NCBI RefSeq assembly: GCF_000698575.1
Contig: NZ_JFHD01000009.1
Location: 124,001 to 188,000, forward strand
Direction: 5' to 3'
Source of the DNA: Caballeronia zhejiangensis
GTDB taxonomy: Bacteria > Pseudomonadota > Gammaproteobacteria > Burkholderiales > Burkholderiaceae
DNA length: 64,000 nt
Shown: positions 45,123 to 54,372 of the stretch, piece by piece
How positions within the stretch are numbered: position 1 is the first letter of the stretch
Layout of the letters: every line of letters starts with the position of its first letter
Program-made: the position numbers and the translations under genes
The notes under the pieces: model-generated
What the model was told of the DNA's origin: nothing
Databases searched by the model: none
Seen by the model: only the letters and a program-made list of their open reading frames with translations

Positions 45123-45160
45123 TTCGATTCTCCGCGCGGCTGTCTTCGGCGACGGCCGCT

Positions 45161-45421
45161 TCAGATGAACGGATTATCGGCGGTGCCTGACGGCGCATCC
45201 GGCTCGTCGGGCAGCTTCGCGGGCAGCGACGCATCGCTTTGCAACGCTTCGACGATCGCACCGATCGCCTTCTGAAGCGCCAGCGCGTTCGCGAGTCCGG
45301 CCTTGTCGCGGGCGATCGTCAAATTGCCGCTGATCGTGAGGCGCTTCACGCCGTTCTCGATGTTGATCGCGTCGCCCGCGATGTTCATCACATCCGTATC
45401 GTTTGCAAATGGCTTAAACAC
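45161..45421 (-). CDS. Small conserved-type hypothetical protein overlapping the nuclease gene
   Basis: GTG 45421 has GGAGG eight bases upstream and lies inside the last codons of the nuclease gene (8-bp overlap). The 86-residue protein is soluble, with a beta-rich front (MNIAGDAINIENGVKRLTIS, GNLTIARDKA), a helix (GLANALALQKAIGAIVEALQ) and an acidic, Pro-rich end. I recognise no named family. Translational coupling to a secreted nuclease gene suggests a linked role; no export signal is present, so it would stay in the cytoplasm. Confidence 0.7.
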   Translation of the reverse strand: MFKPFANDTDVMNIAGDAINIENGVKRLTISGNLTIARDKAGLANALALQKAIGAIVEALQSDASLPAKLPDEPDAPSGTADNPFI

Positions 45422-46172
45422 CGCGCAATCCTCCAATTCGCTTGTCCTTCAGTCCGTCCGGGATGCCGGGAAACGCGAGTCCGCTCATCGCTTCCAGTTC
45501 GTGCACGGTTTTCATCGTGTACGTGTTCGTCGGCGTATTTTCGATCACGACCGCGAACGCGATCTGACGCTGCGGCAAATAGACTACTTTATACAGTTGC
45601 GTGGGCACGAACACGCGCGATTCGCCGATCGTCTGCAACTGACGTCCCGAGAAGAGCGGCCCGGTGACGACATACGCTTCGCCCGATTCCTCCGTGAGCC
45701 TGCGCACCGCTTGCTCGATGCGCGACCAGATGCGCCGGTTGTTCGACGGATCCTGCGGGACGATGTTCGCGAGCGAGAACGATTCGGCCATGCCTTTCTT
45801 GCTTGCGCGATCGCCCGCGGGACTCATGTGGCCGCGGTCGTAACCGCTCCTCTTGTAGTCGGACAGTTGCGCGGCCTCGTCGGGCGGCAGACGTTTGTCG
45901 ACGAAGAAGCGATTCGTGCGCGTGTTGTTCTTCGCCTGGTCGACACTGCTCGCGGTCAGATGTTCCGCCGACCACAGCGGCCCTTTCGTGATGCCGGAGT
46001 GCAGCAGCGCGAAGTCGGAATAGCAGACTTCCTGCGTCGACGCGCGCATCTTCGAATTGACGACGACCGGCGCGCGGCCGTTCGGGCTGAACTGCGGACA
46101 GTCGCTCGCGGATGCGCTGATGCACGCGAATGCGAGGAGCGCGGCGGCGAATGCCTTGATGCGGCGTTGCAT
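45414..46172 (-). CDS. Secreted non-specific DNA/RNA endonuclease (NucA/EndoG family)
   Basis: 252 residues with a signal peptide (KAFAAALLAFACISASAS) and the beta-beta-alpha-metal nuclease motif YDRGHMSPAGDR, catalytic His115. An Asn ligand appears downstream in SLANIVPQDPSNNRRIWSRI. It should cut DNA and RNA outside the cytoplasm with a divalent metal. ATG 46172 has no strong ribosome site. The next gene overlaps its end. The mature protein is a plain housekeeping-type secreted nuclease; no toxin-delivery domain is visible. Confidence 0.9.
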   Translation of the reverse strand: MQRRIKAFAAALLAFACISASASDCPQFSPNGRAPVVVNSKMRASTQEVCYSDFALLHSGITKGPLWSAEHLTASSVDQAKNNTRTNRFFVDKRLPPDEAAQLSDYKRSGYDRGHMSPAGDRASKKGMAESFSLANIVPQDPSNNRRIWSRIEQAVRRLTEESGEAYVVTGPLFSGRQLQTIGESRVFVPTQLYKVVYLPQRQIAFAVVIENTPTNTYTMKTVHELEAMSGLAFPGIPDGLKDKRIGGLRGV

Positions 46173-46294
46173 GCTTGGAATGATCCTGACGACGATCGGG
46201 GTCGCAAAGTATAAGCGCTGAATACAGCATGCGGGCGCGTGCGAAATTCAGCCGCGCTAGAATGCGTCGGCCGACGTCATCTTCAGATCAAAAA

Positions 46295-47344
46295 ATGAAA
46301 CCAGCGCGCAGCAAGCCGTCCGTCGTTCGATCCTTGATGTTGTGTCTCGCGATGTCCTTCGCTTTACAAGCACATGCCGACGAAGCCACGCAAGCGGCCG
46401 GCAACGACGGCCCCGCATACGGCCCCGAGTTGCAGGGCTTCGACTATCCGTATCCGGTCGCGCGCTTCGCGCTTACGTCGCAGCGCCAGGTCGTGCGCAT
46501 GGCGTATATGGATGTGCATCCGGCGCATCCGAATGGACGCACCGCGGTACTTCTGCACGGCAAGAATTTTTGTTCGGCGACGTGGAAGCAGACGATCCAG
46601 ACCTTGAGCGATGCGGGCTATCGCGTGATCGCGCCGGATCAGATCGGCTTTTGCAAATCGACGAAGCCCGCGCGCTATCAATACAGTTTCCAGCAACTTG
46701 CCCGCAACACGCATGCGCTGCTGACCGCGCTCGGCGTGTCGAAGGCGACGCTCATCGCGCATTCGACGGGCGGCATGCTCGCGGTGCGCTACGCGCTCAT
46801 GTATCCGCGCGAGACGGAGCAGCTCGTGCTCGTGAATCCGATCGGGCTCGAAGACTGGAAGGCGAAGGGCGTGCCGTCGATTTCCATCGACGACTGGTAT
46901 GCGCGCGAGCTCAAGACGAGCGCCGACGGCATCCGCCGCTATGAGACGAGCACGTACTACTCGGGCCAGTGGCGCGACGACTACGAACCGTGGGTGCAGA
47001 TGCTGGCGGGCATGTATCGCGGACCGGGCAAGGACATCGTCGCGTGGAACTCGGCGTTGCTGTACGACATGATTTACACGCAGCCCGTCGTCTACGAATT
47101 CGATCAGTTGAAGACGCCGACGCTATTGCTTATCGGCGACAAGGATACGACCGCGATCGGCAAGGACTTCGCGCCGCCCGAGATTCGACCGATGCTCGGG
47201 CGATATCCGGATCTCGCGAAGCTGGCGAAGGAGCGTATCGAAGGCGCGAAACTCGTCGAGTTTCCGGAGCTTGGGCACGCGCCGCAGATGCAGGATCCGG
47301 CGGCGTTTCATAAGGCGCTGCTGGAGGGGCTGGCGGGGCAATAG
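46295..47344 (+). CDS. Exported alpha/beta hydrolase
   Basis: ATG 46295 gives 349 residues with a signal peptide (SLMLCLAMSFALQAHA). The alpha/beta-hydrolase core is clear: VLLHGKNFCSATWKQTI (oxyanion loop), nucleophile Ser157 in LIAHSTGGMLAVRYAL, LLLIGDKDTTAIGK with the Asp, and FPELGHAPQMQDP with the His. It should hydrolyse an ester or related bond in the periplasm; the substrate is unknown. It is divergent from the nuclease gene. An upstream ATG at 46229 in the same frame would spoil the signal peptide. Confidence 0.88.
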   Translation: MKPARSKPSVVRSLMLCLAMSFALQAHADEATQAAGNDGPAYGPELQGFDYPYPVARFALTSQRQVVRMAYMDVHPAHPNGRTAVLLHGKNFCSATWKQTIQTLSDAGYRVIAPDQIGFCKSTKPARYQYSFQQLARNTHALLTALGVSKATLIAHSTGGMLAVRYALMYPRETEQLVLVNPIGLEDWKAKGVPSISIDDWYARELKTSADGIRRYETSTYYSGQWRDDYEPWVQMLAGMYRGPGKDIVAWNSALLYDMIYTQPVVYEFDQLKTPTLLLIGDKDTTAIGKDFAPPEIRPMLGRYPDLAKLAKERIEGAKLVEFPELGHAPQMQDPAAFHKALLEGLAGQ

Positions 47345-47559
47345 CTTCGATTCGCTCGCAAAGTTTCGTTGGCTGTTCTGCATTGCGATTTCGCTCAACG
47401 TGACCATGATCGTGCCACGCCGACGCAGGGCGGCCATTATCTGGCGCACGTTATGGCAGGTCTTCTCTTGTCGATGCTGACTGTGCCGACCTCCAAGAAA
47501 ATCGTTGGACGAAGCGAGGGCAGACTTGCCATCCGCGCTGGAACCCGACGCACCATACC

Positions 47560-48912
47560 TCACCTTCCCAAAGTCGCACACGAAGCCCGCTCGATCGCCG
47601 GCACCTGAATCGCCAACGTAATACCTCTCGCCACCATGAAAACAGTGAGCGCCAGCCACAGCCCGTGATTCCCGAGCGATCCCGCGAGCGCCCACGCAGC
47701 AAGCAGAAAGACAGCAAGCGAGACGGCCATCGCTTTCATCAACTCGTGCGTGCGCGTCGCGCCGATGAACACGCCGTCGAGCTGAAAGCCCGCGACCGAC
47801 GCGAGCGGCAGAACCGACGCCCACGGCAGATAGCGCACCGCCGCCGCCTTCACGACCGCCTGATCCGTGAGCTTGCCGATGATCCATTCGCCGCTAAACC
47901 AGAAGACGATGGAAAAGCCCGCCGCGCCGATTGCCGACCAGAACATCGTCACCTTCACGGCCTGACGGAACGCGTACCGGTCGCGCGCGCCCGCCGCCGC
48001 GCCGACGAGCGCTTCGGCCGCGTGCGCGAAGCCGTCGAGACCGAAGGACATGAAGGTCTGGAAGTTCAGCAGGACGGCGTTCGCGGCGAGGATCGCATCC
48101 CCCTGACGCGCGCCGAGATGCGCGAACCAGCCATACGAACCGAGCAGGCAGATCGTGCGGATGAAGATGTCGCGGTTGATCGCGACGACCCGCCTCAACG
48201 CGTGCGCGTCGAAGAGCGAGCGCGGGACGAGCGGCGCGAGACCGCGCGGACGCAGATGCCAAAGAATCGCGAGTCCGAGCGCAAAGCCGCAGAAATCCGC
48301 GAACGCCGTTGCCGCGCCGATGCCCGCGATGCCCCAATCGAAGCGATACACGAAAAGCAGCACCGCGATGATGTTCACCAGATTGATGAAGATCTGCGTG
48401 ACGAGCGCGAGCCTCACGCGCTGGCAGCCGAGCAGATAACCCAACACGACGTAATTGCCGAGCGCGAACGGCGCGGCCCAGATGCGCGCGTGACAGTACG
48501 CGCTCGCGGTGCCCTGCACGGCAGCGCTGCCGCCCAGCGCGACGAGCGCGTAACGAATGATCGGCACTTGCAGCACCAGCACCGCCGCGCCGATCGCGAG
48601 TCCGAGCAGCAACGCGCGCAGCACGCTCTTGCGCAAGGCGTCGTCGTCACGCGCGCCGAACGCCTGCGCCACGAGTCCCGTCGTACCCATGCGCAGAAAG
48701 CCGAAGCCCCAGAACACGAAGCTGAAGACGAGCCCGCCGAGCGCGACGCCGCCGAGATACTGCGGCCCGTCGAGATGCCCGGCGACAGCCGTGTCGACGG
48801 CGCCGAGAATCGGCTGCGTGAGATTCGCGAGAACGATGGGAAAGGCCAGCATCAGCACGCGCCTGTGCCAGTGCACGGGCAGCGCGGCGGCATCGGTTGA
48901 ATCGGTCTGCAA
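47560..48912 (-). CDS. MATE-family efflux transporter (DinF-like)
   Basis: The 12-helix MATE fold is recognised from [57 protein letters not shown], and [20 protein letters not shown]. It exports drugs or metabolites with Na+ or H+. The frame stays open far 5', but that part overlaps the ynfA gene on the other strand; TTG 48912 (just after AGGCCGCCGACC) is chosen because orthologue-like proteins begin close to PPTLQTDS. The start is uncertain by some tens of codons. From TTG it is about 450 residues, normal for MATE. Confidence 0.87.
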   Translation of the reverse strand: MQTDSTDAAALPVHWHRRVLMLAFPIVLANLTQPILGAVDTAVAGHLDGPQYLGGVALGGLVFSFVFWGFGFLRMGTTGLVAQAFGARDDDALRKSVLRALLLGLAIGAAVLVLQVPIIRYALVALGGSAAVQGTASAYCHARIWAAPFALGNYVVLGYLLGCQRVRLALVTQIFINLVNIIAVLLFVYRFDWGIAGIGAATAFADFCGFALGLAILWHLRPRGLAPLVPRSLFDAHALRRVVAINRDIFIRTICLLGSYGWFAHLGARQGDAILAANAVLLNFQTFMSFGLDGFAHAAEALVGAAAGARDRYAFRQAVKVTMFWSAIGAAGFSIVFWFSGEWIIGKLTDQAVVKAAAVRYLPWASVLPLASVAGFQLDGVFIGATRTHELMKAMAVSLAVFLLAAWALAGSLGNHGLWLALTVFMVARGITLAIQVPAIERASCATLGR

Positions 48913-49002
48913 GGTCGGCGGCCTGAAGTTTCGAGCAAGGGCGTCATTGTCCGCAGCGGACGCGGACCACGCAACGTCTCGCGAACGCCGATAATGCGCC
49001 TC

Positions 49003-49323
49003 ATGAAAACGTTCGCGCTCTATGTCGTCACCGCCATCGCCGAGATCGCCGGCTGCTATTTCCCTCATCGATGGCTCAAGGAGGGCGGCTCGCCGTGGCT
49101 CGTCGTGCCCGGCGCGCTGTCGCTCGCGCTGTTCGCGTGGCTGCTCACGCTGCACGCCGCGGCGGCGGGGCGCGTCTACGCGGCGTATGGCGGCGTGTAT
49201 ATCGGCGTGGCGATCGCGTGGCTATGGGCCGTCGAGCGCATCCGGCCGACGGCGTGGGATGTCGCGGGCGCGGCGATCGCGCTCATCGGCATGGGCGTGA
49301 TCGCGTTCCAGCCGCGCGTCTAG
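49003..49323 (+). CDS. YnfA/UPF0060 family small membrane protein
   Basis: From ATG 49003 106 residues (ATG 48994 adds three). It has four membrane helices and the YnfA pattern: [60 protein letters not shown]. The family resembles SMR transporters; function is poorly defined. It converges on the DUF2891 gene with only 6 bp between stops and is divergent from the MATE gene. Confidence 0.92.
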   Translation: MKTFALYVVTAIAEIAGCYFPHRWLKEGGSPWLVVPGALSLALFAWLLTLHAAAAGRVYAAYGGVYIGVAIAWLWAVERIRPTAWDVAGAAIALIGMGVIAFQPRV

Positions 49324-49329
49324 AACCGC

Positions 49330-50352
49330 TCAGGCTTCCAGCGCCAGCAGCGCGAACGTCGCGAGCCAGTGCTCGCCCATGTAATCGCCCGCGACATGCG
49401 CAATGCCCGACGCCAGATGTTCGTGCGCCGCCGTCTCGAGCACGGCGATACGCGCATCGCCCGCCGGCAGCGCGCGTGCGATCGTGCGCTGACACCACGC
49501 GCGCGAGAGGTTCAGGCCGTCGAGATGCGCGAGCTTGCCGTCGCTGCGATCGGTGACGGTGGCCGGCGCGAAGAGCGTCGCGGGTTCTCGCTCGGCGATG
49601 CGCGGCAGAAACCGGTCGAACCAGCCGACGAAGCGCTCGCCCGGCAGCACATGACGCATCAGCACGGCTTCCATCAGCGACGGCGACAGGAACTCGTCGC
49701 CCGCCGGTTCCCACGCCTGACAGCCTTCGTCCTTCTCGAACCAGCGCAGGGCGGTTTCCTTCAGCAGATGCTCAAAATCGGCGTTCTGCGCGACGCGCGC
49801 GTAACCGATCGAAAGCTTCAAGGCGAACGCCATGTTGAAGTGCGTGCCGACGCGAAGCGGATACGTCGATTTCGGCAGGAATTCCTCGAAGCGTGCGACG
49901 AATGCGTCCGCGAGCGGCTGGAGCGTGCGGGCCCAGCGCGCGCCGTCGTCGGAACGCATCGAGCGCAGCTGGCCTGCGAGCGCGAGCAGCCACGCCCAGC
50001 CATAAGGCCGCTCGAAGCCGCGCGCGGCGGGACGCTGCAGATAAGCGACTTCAGCGGCGACGTTAGCCTCGGTGACATGCTCGTCGATCACGGCGCGAAT
50101 GCGCGGCGCTTCCGGCAGATCCGGAAAGCGGTCGATCAGCCGAGCGATCAGCCAGTAACCGTGCACGCACGAATGCCAGTCGAAGCTGCCGTAGAAAATC
50201 GGATGCAGCGCGCGCGGGCTTTGCACGTCGGCAACGCTTGCCATGACGTGATCGAGCTTGTTGGGATATTCGCGCGTCAGGTGGCCGAGCGCGACTTGCG
50301 CGAATGTCGACGCGAGCGCGGCGTCGAGAATGATCGGTTGATGCTGACTCAT
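49330..50352 (-). CDS. DUF2891 family protein
   Basis: 340 residues, start ATG 50352 behind GAGGACTGC. The sequence is rich in helices with conserved Trp/His patterns: HPIFYGSFDWHSCVHGYWLI, RPYGWAWLLALAGQL, THFNMAFALKLSIGYA, SPSLMEAVLMRHVLP and a closing GDYMGEHWLATFALLALE. This fits DUF2891, probably an (alpha/alpha)-toroid fold as in glycan-active enzymes, but no activity is established to my knowledge. There is no signal peptide. Confidence 0.85.
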   Translation of the reverse strand: MSQHQPIILDAALASTFAQVALGHLTREYPNKLDHVMASVADVQSPRALHPIFYGSFDWHSCVHGYWLIARLIDRFPDLPEAPRIRAVIDEHVTEANVAAEVAYLQRPAARGFERPYGWAWLLALAGQLRSMRSDDGARWARTLQPLADAFVARFEEFLPKSTYPLRVGTHFNMAFALKLSIGYARVAQNADFEHLLKETALRWFEKDEGCQAWEPAGDEFLSPSLMEAVLMRHVLPGERFVGWFDRFLPRIAEREPATLFAPATVTDRSDGKLAHLDGLNLSRAWCQRTIARALPAGDARIAVLETAAHEHLASGIAHVAGDYMGEHWLATFALLALEA

Positions 50353-50732
50353 GCAGTCCTCGTCGATGTGAATCGTGATCCCGAGACTTTATCGATAAAT
50401 AATCGTCAAAATCTTTAATCAGGGTAATTACCTAGTACGAACGATCGAGGCAAAGACGATTTATGTCGAAAGCGTTGAACGATGCCGTCGCAAGGGCGGC
50501 AAATGCTTTTGCGGCAAGCCTGAGCGGGTGGGGCGGTCATCGGTGAACGCGATGCGGGGGCGTCCTTGCGCGAATTTTCCTACTCCGTCCGGCCGTGTTT
50601 CGCGCGCCACGATCGCGCGCCGGTTGCGAAACCGCGTATAAACTTGCGCCCGAACGCCGCCAAGAGCGCCCGGATCGGGGATGAAACCCCGACATACGCC
50701 ATCCAGACAGTGACCAAGAGATCAGAAACAAC
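50353..50732. other. Divergent intergenic region between DUF2891 and MHS transporter genes
   Basis: About 380 bp without a clear gene. The part near 50385-50440 is AT-rich and contains the perfect 12-bp palindrome TTTATCGATAAA at 50388-50399, a plausible regulator site for one or both flanking genes. Confidence 0.4.
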
Positions 50733-52028
50733 ATGACCGACCTTCCCGCTTACACCGCAGAGGACACCCGGCGCCGCGTTTTCGCCATCGTCGGCGCCTC
50801 GTCGGGCAACCTCGTCGAATGGTTCGACTTCTATATCTATTCGTTCCTCGCGCTGTACTTTTCGGCGGCGTTCTTTCCCGGCGGCAATCCGACGGTTCAG
50901 TTGCTGAACACGGCGGGCGTGTTCGCGGCGGGCTTCCTGATGCGCCCGATCGGCGGGTGGCTCTTCGGCCGCATCGCCGACAAGCACGGCCGCCGCAACG
51001 CGATGATGATCTCCGTCCTGATGATGTGCGGCGGCTCGCTCGTCATCACCTTCCTGCCGACGTACGCGTCGATCGGCGCGTGGGCGCCGTTCCTGCTGCT
51101 GATCGCGCGCCTGTTCCAGGGCTTATCGGTGGGCGGCGAATACGGCACCAGCGCGACGTACATGAGTGAAGTCGCGCTGCGCGGCCGGCGCGGCTTCTTC
51201 GCGTCGTTCCAGTACGTGACGCTGATCGGCGGCCAGCTCGCCGCGCTGCTCGTGCTCGTGATCCTGCAACTGTTCCTGTCGACGGAAGAGCTGAAGGCGT
51301 GGGGCTGGCGCATTCCGTTTTTCATCGGCGCGTGCGCGGCGCTGATCTCGCTGTACCTGCGCCGTTCGCTCGACGAAACGTCGACCGCCGAGACGCGCGA
51401 TCGCAAGGAAGCGGGCACGCTCGCCGGCCTGATGCAGCACAAGGCCGCGTTCATGACGGTCGTCGGCTTCACGGCGGGCGGCTCGCTCATCTTCTACACG
51501 TTCACGACCTACATGCAGAAGTATCTGGTCAACACGGCGGGCATGCACGCGAAGACCGCCAGCAACGTGATGACCGCCGCGCTCTTCGTCTACATGCTGC
51601 TGCAGCCGCTGTTCGGCGCGCTGTCGGACCGCATTGGCCGCCGCGCCTCGATGCTTTGCTTCGGCGCGCTCGCGACCATTTGCACGGTGCCGCTGCTGCA
51701 CGCGCTCTCCACGGTGACGAGCCCGGTCATGGCGTTCGTGCTGGTCGTGATCGCGCTCGCGATCGTGAGCTTCTACACGTCGATCAGCGGTCTCATCAAG
51801 GCGGAAATGTTTCCGCCGGAAGTGCGCGCGCTGGGCGTCGGCCTGTCGTACGCGGTCGCCAACGCGGTGTTCGGCGGCTCGGCGGAGTATGTGGCGCTGT
51901 GGCTGAAATCGGCGGGCAGCGAATCGACGTTCTTCTGGTATGTCACGGCGATGTGCGCCATTTCGCTCATCGTCTCCTGGCGCATGCTCGATCCGAGCAA
52001 GGAAGGGTATCTGCGCAACGAACCGTAA
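50733..52028 (+). CDS. MFS transporter, MHS family (KgtP-like dicarboxylate/keto-acid symporter)
   Basis: 431 residues, 12 helices. N-terminal MHS motif [20 protein letters not shown], then [20 protein letters not shown] with [26 protein letters not shown] and a second-half [14 protein letters not shown]. The helix-1 motif VEWFDFY and [10 protein letters not shown] are typical for 2-oxoglutarate permease KgtP and related symporters, so a dicarboxylate or keto-acid is likely. Two stem-loops follow the stop. It has no obvious operon partners. Confidence 0.88.
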   Translation: MTDLPAYTAEDTRRRVFAIVGASSGNLVEWFDFYIYSFLALYFSAAFFPGGNPTVQLLNTAGVFAAGFLMRPIGGWLFGRIADKHGRRNAMMISVLMMCGGSLVITFLPTYASIGAWAPFLLLIARLFQGLSVGGEYGTSATYMSEVALRGRRGFFASFQYVTLIGGQLAALLVLVILQLFLSTEELKAWGWRIPFFIGACAALISLYLRRSLDETSTAETRDRKEAGTLAGLMQHKAAFMTVVGFTAGGSLIFYTFTTYMQKYLVNTAGMHAKTASNVMTAALFVYMLLQPLFGALSDRIGRRASMLCFGALATICTVPLLHALSTVTSPVMAFVLVVIALAIVSFYTSISGLIKAEMFPPEVRALGVGLSYAVANAVFGGSAEYVALWLKSAGSESTFFWYVTAMCAISLIVSWRMLDPSKEGYLRNEP

Positions 52029-52038
52029 GCCGGCCGGC

Positions 52039-52089
52039 GGCGTGCGCGTCGTGTCGCACGCCCGCATCGGCGCGGACGCCGTTGTCCGC
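52039..52089 (+). terminator. Two consecutive stem-loops after the MHS transporter
   Basis: GGCGTGCG/CGCACGCC (52039-52046 and 52055-52062) and GCGGAC/GTCCGC (52072-52077 and 52084-52089). Neither has a T-run, so termination strength is uncertain; they may protect the 3' end. Confidence 0.4.
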
Positions 52090-52262
52090 CCGGCTTGCCG
52101 ATGAAGGTAGTATGGTGTTTTATGCGGTATGTAGACGACGCACCGGCCACGGTGCACGATGTTGATCGGAAAGCGCGGGAACCGGATATGCATGCGCGCA
52201 GCGCCGCCGCGCGCAAATCCGATGTGCACGTTCGGGCGCGTCGGACTGCCTGGAGCCTGTTC

Positions 52263-52934
52263 ATGGAAGATTTCGACGAAACGCTGTTCATAGTCTGGCG
52301 AGCCAACCTCAATGTCCTGGTCGGCTCGCCGGGCGGCGCTGGCCGCCTCGCGCGCATGATGAACTTCTCGCCGACGTTCATGAAGCTGATCGTCGGCGGT
52401 CAGCGCGATTTCAACGAGGAATTCGTACGCGGCATCGAGCTCGTGACCGGCCTGCCGCCGCACTGGATGGACGAGCGCCGCACGCTGGACGAGATTCCGC
52501 CCGACGTCCTGCGCGCGATCGACGAGGAAACGCCGATGGCCGTGTTCCGCGGCACGGCCCATCCCGCGCCGAAGCGTTCCGTGTTGCGCGGCCCGGAACC
52601 GCTGCTTTCCCAGACCGAAGCGACGCGCCGTGTCGCCGATCAGGCCCAGCAACAGGCTGAAGCCAACCGCCGCGATCTGGTTTTTCGGAAGAATCGCGAG
52701 CTGCTGTCGCAGGACTTACGCCGCCTGGAGCGCCAGCTCGGCTTGCTGCAGGTCGAATCGATGCAGCCGAAGGTCGATGAACTCATCGCGTCCGATCGCA
52801 TGAGCGAGTCGGCGAAGGCCGATCTGACCGGGCGTCTCGAACAGATCGACAAGCACGTCAAGCTGTTACATCAGCACGTCGAGAAGCTCGTGGTGCTGCT
52901 CTCGAGTCCGGATGAGCCCGACTCGGGCGAATAA
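52263..52934 (+). CDS. HTH-like putative DNA-binding protein with coiled-coil C-terminus
   Basis: ATG 52263 with GGAG eight bases upstream gives 223 residues; longer readings from 52095 lack support. Residues about 10-60 look like a Cro/phage-repressor helix-turn-helix (RLARMMNFSPTFMKLIVGGQ, FNEEFVRGIELVTGLPPHWM). The rest is a long charged helix/coiled coil (ATRRVADQAQQQAEANRRDL, DLTGRLEQIDKHVKLLHQHV). It is probably a transcription factor that oligomerises by the coiled coil. Family name not recognised. It is convergent with the 53-residue gene. Confidence 0.72.
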   Translation: MEDFDETLFIVWRANLNVLVGSPGGAGRLARMMNFSPTFMKLIVGGQRDFNEEFVRGIELVTGLPPHWMDERRTLDEIPPDVLRAIDEETPMAVFRGTAHPAPKRSVLRGPEPLLSQTEATRRVADQAQQQAEANRRDLVFRKNRELLSQDLRRLERQLGLLQVESMQPKVDELIASDRMSESAKADLTGRLEQIDKHVKLLHQHVEKLVVLLSSPDEPDSGE

Positions 52935-52942
52935 CCGAACGA

Positions 52943-53104
52943 CTACTTGTTTTTCCGGTCTTCAGGCGATTCCGGCTCCGGATGCACCGCGATCGGATCG
53001 CTTGCGGGGAAGGTCTCTTCCAGCGCCTCGTCGAGCAAATCCTCTTCGGTTTCCTTCTTCGGTTGTTCCTGCTTCGAACGTTCATCCCGGCTGGCTTTGG
53101 TCAT
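52943..53104 (-). CDS. Small charged protein with E-E-T-F-P-A-S-D-P motif, 53 residues
   Basis: A short minus-strand gene from ATG 53104 (GGAG six bases upstream) to TAG 52943. The product is very hydrophilic, begins with MTKASRDERSKQEQPKKETE and contains LLDEALEETFPASDPIAVHP, a motif I know from many short conserved proteobacterial proteins of unknown function. It lies 8 bp after the end of the convergent HTH-like gene and 62 bp downstream of the AraC-type gene on the same strand. The motif and ribosome site make it a likely real gene. Confidence 0.78.
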   Translation of the reverse strand: MTKASRDERSKQEQPKKETEEDLLDEALEETFPASDPIAVHPEPESPEDRKNK

Positions 53105-53166
53105 GGTGCGCTCCAAGGTGCGAAATCATGGACGATTCAATATAGCAGCCTCGATGTTCGCGCGCT

Positions 53167-54231
53167 TCAGCTCTCCCGCCGGTAATCCGCGGGGCGCACG
53201 CCCGTCCACTTCCTGAATGCGCGCCGGAACGCGCTCGGTTCCGCGAAGCCGAGCGCATCGGCGATTTGCGGAATCGTCTCCTGCGTATGCGCAAGACGCG
53301 CGATGGCCAGATCGCGCCGCAATGCGTCCTTGATCGTCTGATAGGTCAGCCCTTCCTGCTTCAGACGCCGCCGCAGCGTGGCTTCGGCCATATGCAGCGC
53401 GGCCGCGATGCTTTCGGCTTCCGGCCAGTCCGTCGGCGCGGTTTGCCGAAGACGCGTCCGGATGCGCGCCGCGAGCGAATCCGGATTGCGATACTTCACG
53501 ATGAAATTCGCCGGCGCATCGCGCAGGAAGCGCTTGAGCGTGGCGGACGTCTGCACGATCGGCAGCGCCGCGCATTCGGCCGACAGGTCGACGAACGAGC
53601 GCGTCGCGTCGAAACGCAGGTCGTTGCAGAACATGAGGCGATATTCGTCGCTGTCGGCGGGCTCGGGGCAGCGCATGTGCGCCGCGAGCACCGGAATGCG
53701 CCGCCCGACCAGCCAGCACAAGAGCCCATACACGAGGATGAAGCCCGTCGCGTAGGCGAACATCGACTTCGGTCCGGCTTTGTCGGCGAGCCAGATTCGC
53801 ACGCGCTTGTCGTCGATGTCCGGCTCGAAGCTCAGATCGTCGAGCACGAGCCGCATGAAAGTCGCGATGCGCCCGAGCGCCTGCGCGCCGTCGCGCGAGG
53901 AAAGCGCCGCGTGGCATAGCAGCACGAAGCTGCCGCGCCGCATCGGATGGGCGTCCTGGCCGAAGAACTCGTCGTCGAGCGCGTCGGCGGTGGCGTTCCA
54001 CAGCTTGCCGTACTGGACCGGCGACACCCGCGCGCGCGGCGAATCGAGCGTCGCCGGCGCGATGCCCGCCGCGGCCAGCAAATGCCCGCGCGCGACGCCG
54101 CGCGATTCGGCGCATCGCAATGCGGCTTCGACGAGGCTCACGGAAATCGAGTCGCGCTCGATCTTTTTTTTGGTACTTGGGGTTGTCACTAGGTGGCCAA
54201 AGCGCTCAGTTAGCGTGATCGTTTTGGGCAT
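53167..54231 (-). CDS. AraC-family transcriptional regulator with AraC-binding-like (OruR/ArgR-type) N-domain
   Basis: 354 residues as read from ATG 54231; the start is uncertain because no ribosome site is visible and a GTG about 17 codons further in is possible. The N-terminal Arabinose-binding-type effector domain ([32 protein letters not shown]) is followed by two AraC helix-turn-helices near the end ([40 protein letters not shown] then [12 protein letters not shown]). It is divergent from the acyl-CoA dehydrogenase operon and likely controls it in response to a fatty or branched acid. Confidence 0.88.
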   Translation of the reverse strand: MPKTITLTERFGHLVTTPSTKKKIERDSISVSLVEAALRCAESRGVARGHLLAAAGIAPATLDSPRARVSPVQYGKLWNATADALDDEFFGQDAHPMRRGSFVLLCHAALSSRDGAQALGRIATFMRLVLDDLSFEPDIDDKRVRIWLADKAGPKSMFAYATGFILVYGLLCWLVGRRIPVLAAHMRCPEPADSDEYRLMFCNDLRFDATRSFVDLSAECAALPIVQTSATLKRFLRDAPANFIVKYRNPDSLAARIRTRLRQTAPTDWPEAESIAAALHMAEATLRRRLKQEGLTYQTIKDALRRDLAIARLAHTQETIPQIADALGFAEPSAFRRAFRKWTGVRPADYRRES

Positions 54232-54234
54232 CGG

Positions 54235-54255
54235 CTAACGTTAGGCGATTGCCTA
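54235..54255. promoter_or_regulatory. Palindromic sites at the AraC gene start
   Basis: CTAACGTTAG (54235-54244) is a perfect 10-bp palindrome and TAGGC-GATT-GCCTA (54242-54255) an overlapping 5-bp inverted repeat. They lie directly before the annotated AraC start, where a ribosome site would be expected. They could be an autoregulatory operator, or a sign that the true start is further downstream. Confidence 0.45.
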
Positions 54256-54372
54256 GACTCGTGCTCAGACGGCCCAGCCGCCCATCATCGACCGGGCGAG
54301 CGGCGGCCAGAAAGTTTAAACGATCGATGCGGCGAGCCTCGCCGCGCAAGCCCCCATCACCGAATTCAGAAC

